From the NCBI RefSeq assembly GCF_029962835.1, contig NC_080578.1, positions 47,981,001 through 48,045,000 of the forward strand: a stretch of 64,000 nucleotides of DNA, written 5' to 3'. Position 1 is the stretch's first letter; the number at the start of each line of letters is the position of its first letter. Shown here piece by piece: positions 48,087-60,070 of the stretch. The notes under the pieces are model-generated. The model made no database searches. It saw nothing but the letters and a program-made list of their open reading frames with translations, and was not told where the DNA came from. The translations under genes and the position numbers were made by a program. Source of the stretch: Magnolia sinica (Eukaryota > Streptophyta > Magnoliopsida > Magnoliales > Magnoliaceae).

Positions 48087-49210
48087 GAATGAATATGCAA
48101 CTCTTTCACAGCACGGCATGCACATCCATCACTTTCCATGTATTGCTATAGATGTAATAAATTTCCTTCTTCTTCTTCTTCTTCTGATCAATATTTTCAT
48201 GTACACAGAGAACTCAGGAATCAGGCTTCTACTTTGAATATCTTCCCATGCATGTAGAGCCACCTGTCTATGTTTGTTATGAGAAGTATCATTTACTTGT
48301 CTCTGTGTCTGTTTGAACAGATTGGCTAGCATTGACCTGGAACCTTTTGAAACTGAGGTAACAACAAGAGTTGGATGTTTACTAAATGAGTTAGTGGTGC
48401 TCTTTGTTTTTATTTTTTTATTTATTCTTTTCTAATTGATACTGCAACTTTATTAAAACTAAAGGGAATTGTTTGGTTTGGGTTGAGGACCCAAGTGGAG
48501 TTGAAATGAGTCAGACCAGGTCTGACTCATTGACCATTCGTTGGACTGAACTGCCCATAAAAAATGGGTTGAATCCAGGTCCTGCTTTTAAAGCATTGCT
48601 TTATGTGGTCATTATCATCATCATTGTTGTTGCTGTTGCAGAAGGATTTCCTTTTCTTTTCTTATTTTATTTTATTTTATTTCTATTTTTGCGAACTGGC
48701 TCTATGACAGATCTTTGTTTTTTTATTATTTATTTCAAGAATTTTGTGTGATGGTTTATGGCTATTAGTTGATGGGCCTTTTAGCTGATTTTATTTCATT
48801 TCTCTTTGAAAGATTGTCTGTTAATTTGTGTCATCAGAAGTTTTTGGATTTCCCCCCTCTTCTGTTGCCTTTGTTTATATCTGATTGATTGTTCTCATGG
48901 TTTCTTAATTATGCAGGTCAGCAACCTTCTCATGTTTTTTTGTTCCTACTTTTCCTTCTGAATGGGTGAGGTTCAGTTTCCCTCAGATTCTTTTTTTCCT
49001 AGTATCAGCCTTAACAGATTGAAGCCGTGAAGTTGGACATTGAAACCCAGTTGAGATAAACCAAAATGCTTGCACATGCAAGCAAGGAATCTGTGGGACC
49101 CTTCTCAAACAATGTCATTAATGTCAGGGAACCATGAAGTACTGCCAGAAGCTGTTTGCATTGTTTTTAAGTATGCTTGTTTCTTATGAAAAAACTTTTA
49201 ATTTCAACAG

Positions 49211-51230
49211 GATTTTGCTGACATCTACTTCAGAGGTGTATGGTGATCCTCTTGAATATCCCTAAAAGGAGGAGTATTGGGGAAATGTTAACCCAATTGG
49301 TATGTTTACTCTTCTTTCTAGCAATCAATTTTCTGTTTTTTTTTTTTTTTTTCGTGTGGATGCCTTTCCTTGTTGATTCTTTAATGATTAATTATTAGAA
49401 TTTGGGATGTAACACTCTCGTGTTGAATGATGTTGGATGTATTGTAGGAGTTAGGAGTTGCTATGATGAAGGGAAGCATGTAGCAGAGACTCTGATGTTT
49501 GATTATCATAGGCAATATGGCATAGGTAAAAGATATCACTGTTCCTTGTGTTTCTGCAAAAAAAGCTCTGATGCTTCTATTAAGTTGTTTGTGAAATGAT
49601 ATTTCTCTGTTGAAATATAAACAAATGTATTGGTTATGTGAAGAACTTGACTTTAATCCTCATGTATGCCCTTGATGTTTGGATTTGTTCTGTAACAGAA
49701 ATCCGCATTGCTAGGATTTTCAATACTTATGGGCCACGCATGAATATTGATGATGGTCGAGTTGTCAACAATTTCATAGCTCAAGCACTTCAGTATTCCT
49801 AATTCTTTCCTTTTTCCTTGAGATACATCATTCAATGCATCCACCAAGCCATTACAATAATTAATTGGTCTGGAGAGGGTTTTGCATGTGTAAGGGCCTC
49901 AATAACAAGTATGAAAAGCCCCATCCAACTTTGTTAACATTGCTGAGCCGGATATTTTGCTGGTGGGACTGGCCCAGCAGTGAGCCTGATCCTTAGCTTA
50001 TGGGCTGGGTTGGCCTAGACCCATGTCTTTGCTCATGGGCAGGATTCTAACATACATTCAGCATATACTGGCCCATCTGCAACCTTTATTGTTACTGTTT
50101 TCACAACTTTGAGAAAAATCAAAGCATGGGTTTTGTAACACAACCAGCTTAGTATCTGAGTTCGTGCGCTGTTCTCCTAGCAGAGAGCTAGACCAAGCAT
50201 ATTACCAACAAATTCGGGTGTGGGAGTGGGAAAGTATATGTTTCAAAATAGTTTCAAATATAAACTAGTGGGATGCAGAAGCATGACTCAAAACAGGAGA
50301 GGCGCCTAGAGGCGCCTAGTTGGAAGGATGGTGCACCTAAGGTCTTACCATCAGGTGAGGCTCTAGCCCTGACCCTCTAAAAAAAGTAAAAAGAAAAAAA
50401 GAAAAAGACCATGGGTTTTGTTTGTTTATCAATCTCCTCAAATCTGGATATATGTTTTGGGCCATCAAAACATGGTTCTGTGATCTCTTTCTTTGAACTC
50501 AAAATGGGTTTTTTAGTAAACCCCAAACAAACATAATTAAAGTCTCCTTTCTTCCTTTATATATATATATATATAAATCTTTTTTGCTTTAAAATTTCAA
50601 TTGGGTGTTGGTGGTTTTGACTAAAGGATTTGCATATTTTCCTTTTACACACACACACACACACACACACCAAGTAAAGCAATAAAGGCATCAGATTGTC
50701 TAGCCATCTCTGCCTTCCTTTCGTGCATATCTACTACTACCTTCACTTCTCCTACTGTCTCACCAGTTATCTGCATGATGGTTGCAATAAAAAAATATAA
50801 AATATAAAATATGAGAGAGAGAGAGAGAGAGATTTTCTAAGGCTACAATTTTATGTCCAAAAAGCTTTTCTTATGGAATGATGTCCAGAGAAGCACAATG
50901 ATAATGAGTGCTGTAACATGTATGGCTTAATCCAGTTAATTGGGACAGGTAATTTCGTAGCGACAAGATGGAATCTATCTATTTATATAAGTTATCAATC
51001 TCTAAGAGCCCATGCCTTTAATTCCTAATTTGTCTTTTCATGTCTTTCCATTATGTTATTGCTTTAATGCATTATTCGTAGTCTCGTGGAATGGAGGAGC
51101 CATTTGGTATTCATTTGCACACACATCTAATTTAATTTATCATTTGGCTCAGACTTTATGCAGGGGTGAATCCTTGACGGTCCAAGCTCCAGCAACACAA
51201 ACCCGAAGTTTCTGTTATGTTTCTGACATG
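49211..51230 (+). pseudogene. UDP-glucuronate decarboxylase (UDP-xylose synthase, UXS) fragment, four exons
   Basis: UXS converts UDP-glucuronate to UDP-xylose for cell-wall polymers. Exon pieces with GT-AG junctions lie at 49211-49299 (ILLTSTSEVYGDPLEY...WGNVNPIG), 49448-49525 ([20 protein letters not shown]), 49699-49792 ([20 protein letters not shown], then [10 protein letters not shown]) and 51164-51230 (TQTRSFCYVSDM). The catalytic TSTSEVYG region and the YDEGK (YxxxK) pair are present. An in-frame TAA at 49263-49265 replaces the usual Gln, and exon 3 ends CA|GT where CG|GT is expected. The NAD-binding N-terminus and the C-terminus are missing. The VQAP..TQTRSFCYVSD form resembles the Golgi-membrane UXS group. 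It is a dead fragment inside CACTA sequence. Confidence 0.88.
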
Positions 51231-51592
51231 GTATGTTGTAGATGTTTTCTTTGTCACAGAGGAATGAGAGCACTAATCCAATAGTGCACGTACGCATTCC
51301 TTCATATGTATGCAACAGACTTCAGCTTGTGTCTGTCATCTGGTTGACATTTTGCAATTAAGTTCAACTACACTTCTATCACTTGAATTCAGGGGGTTGA
51401 GGACCAATTCCTAAAGTTAGATATTCTCCCCCAGGCTTCTTTTCCCACAGGGCATTTCTATCACTTGATAATTTTTGACTTTTTAAGGACAAAGGATCAA
51501 AGGATTGATTGTTTTCCATGCATCAATTTGTTAAATGCTACTTTTACTCTTTTTCTTTTTTTCTTTTTTTTGCCATGTGTGCAGGATGTTAT

Positions 51593-51648
51593 GCACGAGT
51601 GGCGTCAAAAGGCTTACAAGTACTTCAGCCTTTTGACACCACTTGTGC
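51593..51648. repeat. Near-perfect inverted repeat (hairpin), 22-bp arms, 12-bp loop
   Basis: The left arm GCACGAGTGGCGTCAAAAGG(CT) and the right arm, reversed, GCACAAGTGGTGTCAAAAGG(CT) match at 20 of 22 positions across the loop TACAAGTACTTC. It lies just upstream of the GCGCC-rich subterminal region of CACTA unit 1. Confidence 0.85.
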
Positions 51649-51889
51649 TAGGAGTATACCATACAGAGGATTTGTTTGTTTATTTATTTATAATTCAAGA
51701 CCATTTTCAATTTATTGTAATAAATATTATATATATTTTTATCATATAGTAATATAAATTTTGTGCAATATTTAGTTTTAATTATATTGCAACATTTTTT
51801 GTTTCAAATATTAAAAAAATGCAAGTTTCAATAGAACTATATATAATAATATAACAAAATTATTGGGCCCTCTTAAATCTGTACAAAGA

Positions 51890-52131
51890 CTTTTACCGGT
51901 GCTTGTATCGATTTCATTTTGCGGCGCTTCTGCTAGAAATTCCAGCGCTCAGCAAAAGCGTCGGGAAGCCAGAAAGCGTGTCGCCAAAGGCTCCATTTAG
52001 CGGCGCTCGTACAAGCGCCGGTATAAGCACTTAGTGCCGCTAAAACATTTACCGATATACGTGGCGCTTGACTAGCGCCGCTAATGAGTATTGGCGGCGG
52101 TTTTGGCCACGGGGAAAATTACATTGTAGTT
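51890..52131 (+). repeat. GCGCC-rich subterminal region, proposed right end of CACTA unit 1
   Basis: Many GCGCC, GGCGC and AGCGCCG words in both orientations, ending at ATTACATTGTAGTT. CACTA elements typically carry such short subterminal repeats for TnpA-type binding. Confidence 0.6.
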
Positions 52132-52134
52132 TAC

Positions 52135-53469
52135 CTCTCAACGACTTGAACATAAGCATTAACATAGGTACCAAACAAACCCTTCGGGTACAAGCATATG
52201 TCTATGGCCTAGATTATGTTCCACACCTGGTTATGGAGCACATTAAAGCTAGAAGCCAACATGTACACTTTTGGCTACATTATTATCTCTTTTTCATTTA
52301 GCAAACTTGGAAGAGAACACGAAGGGCTCTTTTGTAGACTATGGGTCAAATTCGTATGGATAAGGTTTGTGTATGACATATAAACTCAATCTAAGGTGAG
52401 TACTAACTCGAGCATTTGGGACCATTTCCAGAAAGTTGCTCGGAACTAACAACCTCAGAAACCGTATTTAACTTCGTCATGTATGTGACCATAAGCCGTA
52501 GAATTTATTGTTCTTTCATCTTGTGCTAGGGAATATAATGTGTTTGGGCATATAGACTGTTCTGGTGTAACCCTAACATGGTCAACGACTCCCACTGCAC
52601 CAAACAGGTAAAGGATAACACAAACCCAAAAGTCTTAAGAATCTATTAAAAAACTAGCATCCCATGTAAAGTGTGGACTAAGGCATGTGGTTGTCAGCAA
52701 ATGCAACACCATACAAGAACTTAACACATACATTCTCATAACAACAACAAGCATGTAATATAATCAAATATCAGCCCGTGTCTATTTGGACTATGTTGTC
52801 CTTCCTCGCACATTATGTTGAACATCCACATATGTGATCAGAGCACCATCAATATTTGTAATACCTTGTGACACAAATCACATCAACATCACTATGATTA
52901 TCATGCCAAACCCAACCCATGAACCATCATCGATGTAAGATAGGGATTGATCTAATATAAGTGAATGATCAGGCCTTCGACTACTCAATCTGGACCTTCA
53001 TATGTGTTCACCACATCAAACTTGGGCCAACTATTAAATTATAGCCCAATGCGATATCTAATGGGTGAGATCGATCCACCAAGGATCCAATGGTCCATAT
53101 TTCACTCTGGACATGTCTAATCATCAAGATTTAGACCTTAAATATCTAGAGGCTTTTTCATAAGGAATAACATTTTCCTGTGCAATATGGGACCAAACAA
53201 CCAACTAGTGGGTGAGACACCGTCTAATTAAGTATAAGCAATCAAAATCATCCAACACCATCCAATGACCACATCACTCGGTGTCCAGTGTTAGATCATC
53301 AATCCATCAATCCACCTAGGTTTTCCCAAGCATGTAACTGGGCGATCGAATAGAAATCTGATCGAACAAGCGGTGCTCATGCTCGCATGGGCAGGCTCAT
53401 CAAAATGAGGGTCCCACATGACCATCATTATTAGACGTGGTACCATCATCCATTGAGGGTGTGTGGTCC
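52135..53469. other. Region between CACTA units 1 and 2, nothing recognised
   Basis: No domain or clear repeat. The short open frames are not convincing. Confidence 0.45.
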
Positions 53470-53491
53470 CACTACAACAAAAAGCGGTATA
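53470..53491 (+). repeat. CACTA left terminus, unit 2
   Basis: CACTACAACAAAAAGCGGTA followed by a GCATTTGCGC block that is shared with 57258. Confidence 0.8.
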
Positions 53492-53584
53492 AACAGCATT
53501 TGCGCTGCGCGTTTATCGGCGCTAACGAAGGCCCAACGACGGATATCGTACCATATTTTAAAAAAAAAAAACTCTTGTCACATT

Positions 53585-53653
53585 TTCTACCCGTCTCTCT
53601 CTCTCGCTCTCTCTCTCTCTCTGCAACTCCACCACTCTCCTATTTCCTACCCG

Positions 53654-53684
<31 letters not shown>

Positions 53685-53745
53685 AACTCCACGAGTCTCT
53701 CCTTCTCTCTCTCCTCTTTCTCTCTCACGGCTGCTTTGGGATCTC
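53585..53745 (+). repeat. CT-rich tandem repeat, unit 2
   Basis: TTTCCTACCCGTCTCTCTCTC...GCAACTCCAC occurs twice (about 53585 and 53643), with (CT)n between. It is the counterpart of 44900-45175. Confidence 0.85.
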
Positions 53746-55765
53746 TCCGTAGTATCTAGATCTGCTACTCTTTTGTTTCCTAGGGTTTTGGATCTGTTTT
53801 CTGCACTCTGCTGCAGTTCGGTCTTCTGCTGCTGGTGAATCTCAGATTCTCAGGTATGATCTACTTTAGAATACTTGATTAGGAATATGCTTTGTTGAAT
53901 ACAAATCCCTAATTAGGGATTTGCGTTGTCCAATCCATTTTTAGGAATTTGCATTGTCGAATCCATTTTTAGGGATTTGCATGGTCGAATCCCTAATTTA
54001 GAAGTGCTTGTTACATCTGCAGATTCTCGAATCAGGGTTGTTGATGGTGTTGATCTGATTCACAAGTTCAAAGGTATTAGCTAAAACCTTCATATATTGT
54101 TCCTGTCTGTATCTTGTCCATCATTTTTGTTGAAACTGTTTTAGGATTTGAGACGAATCACCAGCAGATAGTCCATTTCAACAAACAACTGTTTTTCTAT
54201 TGTCATGTTCTGTTGCGATTTTCATGGCGCTTCTTCAAATGTATCCTCGTTGGATGGTGCTAATGCACTGTTGATGTGGGGTTGGATGGTGCTGGCCCAT
54301 TACGGAATATGGAATGTCTCTCTGTTTTCATGTCTTTCTATTTTCAGGCGTTTGATCTGACAGTGGTTACCATCTTCCCTGTGGAGATGGTTTTTGGTCA
54401 TGGATGATTGAAGATGCCCACCTATCCCACCATCCAGATCATTTAAGATGGAGATGGCTTGTCTAATTTCAACGAACCTTACTCTGATGTTGTACTGACT
54501 TGCAGAATTAGATCATTTCCCCTTCCCATATTGCTGTTAATGATTGTATTTTAGTTTCTTGTTACTCATCATAGTACATGTGGCTGTATTTTTCTGTGAA
54601 TCTGAGCCGTCTGCAGGTGGGCCACCCAAATACAACCTTGAGATCTCAGCTGTTTGTTTATTCTCCTTTGAAAGTTGAATATTGCCCAGGTTCTAATAAT
54701 TGTCACCATTTATCCAGTGAGTAGGATAGCATGGTTTTTCCATGGATGGCTATCTACAGCAGGACCCATTTGTATGTGCTAAAAACGTAGTAGATAAGGA
54801 CACGCCATCATCTCCACAATAGAAAAACAGTTGTTTGTTTAAATGATCTGAATGGTCGCAAAGTATGAGAGCTTGATATGCGGGAATCCAGAAAATGCAG
54901 AGCAAGATCCTAACCACTGGTTCGTGGACACTTGTTTGTTGAAATAGGACCAATAGGTATTTTCCATTTTCTAACAGCATAACGAATGACCACTAATCCA
55001 ATCTCCAGATAAATAATCACATAATAGTGAGAAAATCTACATTTTGGAGGACTATTTATTGTACATATTTTGTATCAGATGGGCATTTATTGATTTAAGT
55101 CCAGGCCCTTTTTCTTGGAGTCAATCAGCTTGCTATTTGTATTTGCCGCTGTACATGTAGCATTCATGCATTGTGTGAGACATTCATATTTGATATTTAG
55201 CTTGTTCTTCAACCACTGTTTTCATTTCGTCATGACAATTAATATGGTTGTTACAAGGTGTTGGAAGGAATTTTCCACGGACTTGTACCTCCCACATGGA
55301 TCAGATTGGCGGGCCTGTGCTTTTTTTTTTTTTTTTTTTTGTTGCATTAATTCAAAAGGGTTGTTATCCAACTTATATTAGGGCCAGAACATTTGTAAGA
55401 ATTCACCGCTGATGGATTTTTGCGTAAATTTGAAAGGGCTATGATTCAACTTCCATGTGTCACAGTTCAAGGCCATTCATCAGGTAGAGTGCACTGTGAT
55501 AGAGCCACAGTCATCCTAGAAACTTCAACAGTTCAGACTATATGATAGATCATGTTGAGCAGCTGACAATACTGAAGGTGCTTTACTCATATTTTCTATT
55601 GTGCAAACTATATGATCTGTAATTTATCTGCGTTAAGAATTTTGTTGGGCTGTAATTTAAAGAATCCTTCACCAGAAGCTGCACATTTACAACTAGAATG
55701 TTAACACATACATAGACGCTTATGCGTAATGATTTTCAATACATAGATGCTTCTGATCATCATAC

Positions 55766-56129
55766 CCGACAGATCAGGTCCTTTGCTTCTGCAGACACAT
55801 GAGCAGTGGGAGGAAAACTCAAGTCGATCTCCACAATCCTACACATAGATGGTAGTATTATAAGCTCTGTGTAAACTTTGGGAAATGTAGATAGGCAGAT
55901 GAAGCTTTTCTAACCTTTTGAATGTATCTTCCTGGTTCTCGGCTTCGAAAGGTGGGACGCCGTAAAGGAACTCATAGCAGAGGATGCCCAAGGTCTAGTT
56001 GTCAACTGTGTAGTCATGTGCTTTGTTTGTTACCATTTCTGGTGCTAGATAATCCAAAGTTCCACACATGGTGAGCCTCTTTGATCTGGATTGCATTGAC
56101 CATCCAAAATCTGCAATTTTCAGTCGGCC
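55766..56129 (-). pseudogene. Aurora kinase fragment, two exons
   Basis: Aurora kinases are Ser/Thr kinases of mitotic chromosomes and the spindle. The first exon piece (56129-55915) reads [38 protein letters not shown] and [18 protein letters not shown]. This is the DFG motif, activation loop and APE motif in the plant Aurora form. The second (55838-55766) reads IVEIDLSFPPTAHVSAEAKD then LICR. The GT-AG intron between them is kept (AAAAG|GTTAGA, TGTAG|GATTG), joining in phase. The conserved Trp codon of VDNW is TAG (55997-55995). The ATP-binding lobe and the C-terminal end are absent. It is a dead genomic fragment lying in the opposite orientation to the surrounding CACTA sequence. Confidence 0.88.
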
Positions 56130-56319
56130 CTGCAGGAGAGGTAATTGATTTATCAGCAATGGTGGAATTCTTTGGTTTCCCTTCTTTCTTGGAAGGTCAG
56201 AACAAAACCCAATAGTGGCATTCCTCTATGGTTGAATATCATCGTTGAATGACGATGGAAGTGGGCCCCACCTGCCTCCAGCACCTTTGGAGCCCTATGA
56301 AATTTGATCAAGCATTTGG

Positions 56320-57000
56320 TGTAGTGCAGTGAGACCCAAATAGAAATTATCAATTTTCTGTTTTTTATTTTTGCCTTTCATCCACAAATAAAAAACAGTT
56401 CCCCTCATTTCAAATTTCATCAAGCAGTTGAAAGTTGAAACAGCGAAACACTGATGTTTGGGGCAGGGCAGTGGGACCCAAATGGCAGTAATCATTTTTT
56501 AGGGCAGGGCAGCAGGACCTAAATGGCAGTTATCATTTTTGGGGCAGGGCAACGAGACCCAAATGGCAATTATCATTTTTTCACTTTCCATCCCCAAATA
56601 ACAAAAAAAGTTTACTTGTTTCAAATTTCAACAAACAGTTGAAATCTGAACAGCAAAACATTGATGCTTGAGGCAGCACAACAGGACCCAAATGGCGGTT
56701 ATCATTTTTTCACCTTCCGTCCCCAAATAATAAACAATTTCACTTGTTTCAAATCTCAACGAGCAGTTGCAAGACCCAAATGAAAGTTATCAATTTTTTT
56801 TTCCTTTTCCATCCCCAAATAACAAAAAAGTTCACTTGTTTCAAATTTCAACAAACAGTTGAAAGTTGAAACAGTGAAACATTGATGCTTGAGGCAGCAC
56901 AATGGGACCTAAATGACAGTTATCATTTTTTCACATTCTGTCCCCAAATAATAAACAATTTCACTTGTTTCATATCTCAACGAGCAGTTGAAATTTGAAA
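56320..57000. repeat. Complex tandem repeat, about seven irregular copies
   Basis: The core GACCCAAATGGCAGTTATCA recurs near 56332, 56474, 56517, 56557, 56688, 56770 and 56906. Longer copies add TTCCATCCCCAAATAA, TTTCACTTGTTTCAAATTTC and CAACAAACAGTTGAAA. Short (about 43 bp) and long (about 130 bp) units alternate. It follows the Aurora fragment directly. Confidence 0.8.
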
Positions 57001-58343
57001 GCGCAAAGCACTGCTACACAAAAAGAGCTTTCTGTCTGCCACCAATTCCTGAGTCAGTTATGAATGTACCTAAAAGAATTGCAGCCCACTTCTCGAAACA
57101 GCCCAACAATCAGACTGTAATTTATCTGTGCAAACAATTTGGACTGTTTGATTTGAAGTGCTTGCATGCTGCATGCATTGTCCAAGTATTTTCAACTAAG
57201 TTTTTGGTTCATGATGCATCCACATTCCGAGCTTCATATGCTGCCACATGCAACCAACACTACAACAAAAACAGCTATACACGACATTTGCGCTTTTCTT
57301 GAATTTTAGTTTTTATTGTAGTTGCATGAATCTTCTAACTTGTGTACCAATAACTATGTTTCTTATAGATTACATGTATAGACTGTCTAAATTGGGTGCC
57401 AGGTTGGCAAGGACAACAGGGTTTGGTGTCCCATCTGTAAGCAAGGAGAGTTGAGAGAGAATCATTATCTTATTTACTATACTTGTTGCAAGCTTCAAAT
57501 CGATGTCCAAAGCGATAAGGTGCTGTCCCAATTCATTTTGGTGCTACAATTCTCTATTTGTTGTTCTGTCATTTTTGGTGCTTAATGGAGAGCAAAACTG
57601 AAAGTTGTTGTCCATATGTTAAATTTCCAAACAAATTTCCAAGTTCTATGTTAGTATCTTCTAGAATTTCAGCTGTAGATTTTTTTCCTCTTTTTAGATG
57701 AAATTCAACATGATCTTCCAAATTGCATATCTTTGATTCTTAGAACCAATACAAGCAATCTCTTCCTATATAGCTCTACAAAGTAAGTCAGCGGGTTTCT
57801 CTCCATTTGTTTGCCAGGTATTATTCATCAATCTCTTCCATAAATAATTGATCTTGCTTAATTTATATTTTTGTCGCTTCATTTATGTGTTTTCCTAGAG
57901 AGTAGAGGCCCAACTTGTAACTCCTCAGAACCCGCTCTGCCGTAAGATATTACGGTGTATGACGGTTCCCAGCAGGTTAAGTTACAAGTTATTATATAGA
58001 GTTGGTTGGATGTCTTTTATTTTTGTAAATGTTGTTAATAGTTAGTTGGATGATGAATGATACTTGTGATTGTGAATGACAATAAACAACTTATTATATA
58101 TGGAGCCCCAACATGCCCACAATTTTTGACCTTTACGCTGACTTGCAATTGAATTCGACGTCCCAGATGGATTGTTCATTGATTCCAACCGTGCAACCAG
58201 AATGATGAGTATCTTACCTTTATTTATGTATCACATGATCTTCGTGGTGGGTCCGACCATTTACATGGTACTGATTTCCAACAAAATCAGTATATTAGTG
58301 GAAAAGGTAGTACGGTAACACTGGTTGCCTGTCATGTTTTCAG

Positions 58344-58950
58344 GGCTCAAGAGTCATAACTGTCATGTTTTGATGCAGCAATTACTTCCTATAGCGATAC
58401 GAACAACATTGCCTAAGTGCGTGAGCTCAGTCTTGCTTGAATTGTGCAATTTCTTTAGGGAATTGTGTTCCAAAGTTGGCCAAGTAAAAGATTTTGATGG
58501 GCTGGAATCTCAAATTGCGGTAACACTTTGTCATCTAGAAAAGATCTTTCCACCGGCTTTTTTTGATATTATGGTGCATTTGCCGATTCATTTAGCGGGT
58601 GAGGCCAAACTAGCAGGACCGGTACAATACCGATGGATGTACCCCATCGAGAGGTGGGTACAAATATTTATAAATTAAATTTATTTTTCATGCTATTCCA
58701 GTCACGGTAATCAATCATATATTTCTAAATTGTTTAATATTGGTGACCATAGGTACCTACACACATTGAAGTCATATGTACGTAATAAAAGTTGGCCCGA
58801 GGGTTCAATTGCAAAAGGGTACTTGGCGGAAGAATGCTTAACTTTTTGCTCGAGGTACTTGCATAATGTGGAGACAAGGTTCAACCGACCAATACGAAAT
58901 GATGACTATGGTAACACCGTTATAGAACAATCCACTATTTTCCCATGAAT
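58344..58950 (+). pseudogene. CACTA transposase-associated DUF4218 domain, two exons
   Basis: The exon at 58344-58653 reads LKSHNCHVLMQQLLPIAIR, LCHLEKIFPPAFFDIMVHLP and AKLAGPVQYRWMYPIE. The exon at 58753-58946 reads YLHTLKSYVRNKSWPEGSIA, LAEECLTFCSRYLHNVETRF and NRPIRNDD. The intron is GT-AG (AG|GTGGGT, CATAG|GT) and joins in phase. This is the DUF4218 domain found in the C-terminal half of plant TNP2-type CACTA transposases. Both pieces are open, but the upstream transposase catalytic region is absent. Confidence 0.9.
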
Positions 58951-59176
58951 AGGTCGTGCATTAGGGAAGCCGGAGGATTATGTGCTAGATAAAGTTGCAT
59001 TTACACTCGACGAATAAGGGGAAGACCACGAGTTGCACTAGCGCTGGGGTAATTCCTTATACCAAGTGAATAGTTCTTTTATTATATTTTGATGTTATTG
59101 TGTTCTTAATTATATGTGGTATACGGATGAGTGTTTATTCAATACAATGCAGTTTGTCAAATAGTGAATTTTATTT

Positions 59177-59426
59177 TGTAGGATGTGACTAGAGTTCTTC
59201 TTACAAGTATTGTCAAACCCGGGGTTACTATTGCTAAAGGAATTGTTTTGAGCAAGGATCCGCTCACAAAAGTAGGGGGGCACGAACTTGGAATTGGTTT
59301 TTGGGAAGTATTAATTCATGTGGCAGTAGTACGGGAGGAGGTTTTGATAAGACCCTATGGATGATATAAAACAATTGGGGATGCTATTGGAACGAGTATT
59401 GTTTGGCCCTCTATTATGTGTAAGGT
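59177..59426 (+). pseudogene. Tnp1/En/Spm-like (Transposase_23) domain of a CACTA element
   Basis: The frame reads VTRVLLTSIVKPGVTIAKGI, LSKDPLTKVGGHELGIGFWE and YKTIGDAIGTSIVWPSIM, matching the VAKG...DP...VGG..LG...EV...IG.A.GT.I.WP pattern of the TNP1/En/Spm domain. One in-frame TGA replaces a residue after RPYG. A sharp GT-like end near 59425 suggests an exon border. Confidence 0.8.
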
Positions 59427-59561
59427 CAGATTTTATTTTATTATTATTTTTTTTCATATACAATAGAATTTCTTATACAAGAATGCGAGTACTAATTAAT
59501 TTCTTTTTATTGTTTTGTTTTGTAGGTTTAAGGAGAGATGGATTGAGCTAAATGAAAGGAT

Positions 59562-59584
59562 CTCTCTCTCTCTCTCTCTCTCTT
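59562..59584. repeat. (TC)n microsatellite
   Basis: About 11 TC units. Confidence 0.9.
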
Positions 59585-60014
59585 GTAAATGTTTTACGTT
59601 TTGTGCATGGGTTTAGGACTGATGTGTGATTGGTTTTGGATAGAAAGTGTTTAACTCTCATTTTGGAATTTGGATTGACTTAAGATCCAATGCATATGAC
59701 AGGTTGGGTAACTAAATCAACAAGTTAGCCAACATGATTTACTCTTGTTCTTATCAATTTTCTTTATAACTCAATGCAACTCTTGTTCTTTCCATGTTTC
59801 TTTACAACATTAATAGGATGGCGTTGACCTTTTTTAATGTGTTTTTTGTCGTAGTGTTAGATGATGGAAGCCAAGCGAAGGAGAACAACTACATTTATGT
59901 AAGTATTATAAGTCTTAAGCTCCATTTGGTCATCACATCAATCTTTATGAATATAATTTTTTATCAAACCAAATGGATCTTAAGCCCCTTTTTTAACTCC
60001 GCTAATGCAACTAC

Positions 60015-60070
60015 TTGCATTGCCGGTCCCAAGCCCGGGTAAAGTAGGAGGGAGAAAGGCTTGAGCGTCA
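60015..60070. repeat. Dispersed-repeat-like GC-rich block
   Basis: GGTCCCAAGCCCGGGTAAAG followed by a purine-rich AGGAGGGAGAAAGGC. I recognise this as resembling a motif seen dispersed in plant genomes, but I cannot name its family. Confidence 0.35.

Larger units (their letters stand above)
44774..52131 (+). mobile_element. CACTA (En/Spm) unit 1 carrying host gene fragments
   Basis: The left terminus is CACTACAACAAAACTGTATAA at 44774. The proposed right end is the degenerate TTGTAGTT at 52131, preceded by about 230 bp rich in GCGCC / GGCGC words typical of CACTA subterminal regions (51890-52110). The interior has a CT-rich leader-like stretch, AACCCTAATTAGG repeats, part of an importin-5 gene and part of a UDP-xylose synthase gene, and no CACTA transposase. 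The 3-bp flanks (AAT and TAC) do not match, so the right limit is provisional. It looks like a non-autonomous, gene-carrying (Pack-CACTA-like) element. Confidence 0.6.
53470..57257 (+). mobile_element. CACTA unit 2, left end plus interior (right end not found)
   Basis: The left terminus CACTACAACAAAAAGCGGTATA is followed by GCGC words. A CT-rich tract (53590-53735) and the block TCTAGATCTGCTACTC..TTGTTTCCTAGGGTTTTGGATCT (53755-53810) come next. The same block lies at 45525-45580 in unit 1. CCCTAATTAGGGATTTGC-type repeats follow, as in unit 1. It carries an Aurora kinase fragment in reverse orientation and a tandem-repeat field. The right border given is only the start of unit 3. Confidence 0.55.
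57258..59856 (+). mobile_element. CACTA unit 3 with coding remnants (DUF4218, Tnp1/En/Spm)
   Basis: The left end CACTACAACAAAAACAGC (57258) matches the right end read in reverse, CACTACGACAAAAAACAC (59856-59839), at 14 of the first 15 bases. Between them lie exons of two typical CACTA protein domains, DUF4218 and the Tnp1/En/Spm domain. The catalytic TNP2 part is missing. The flanking triplets CAA and TTA do not match, so the right end could belong to another copy. It is a deleted, non-autonomous element. Confidence 0.6.

Noticed and set aside
56319-56335. TTTGGTGTAGTG as right terminus of CACTA unit 2
   Set aside because: It lacks the AACAAAA-type extension and a GCGCC subterminal region, and the flanking triplet does not match.
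57941-57975. RYYG-like end before GTGTATG, considered as the missing primase first exon
   Set aside because: The upstream residues do not resemble the primase N-terminus, and the sequence is a short palindrome (CGTAAGATATTACG); chance is more likely.
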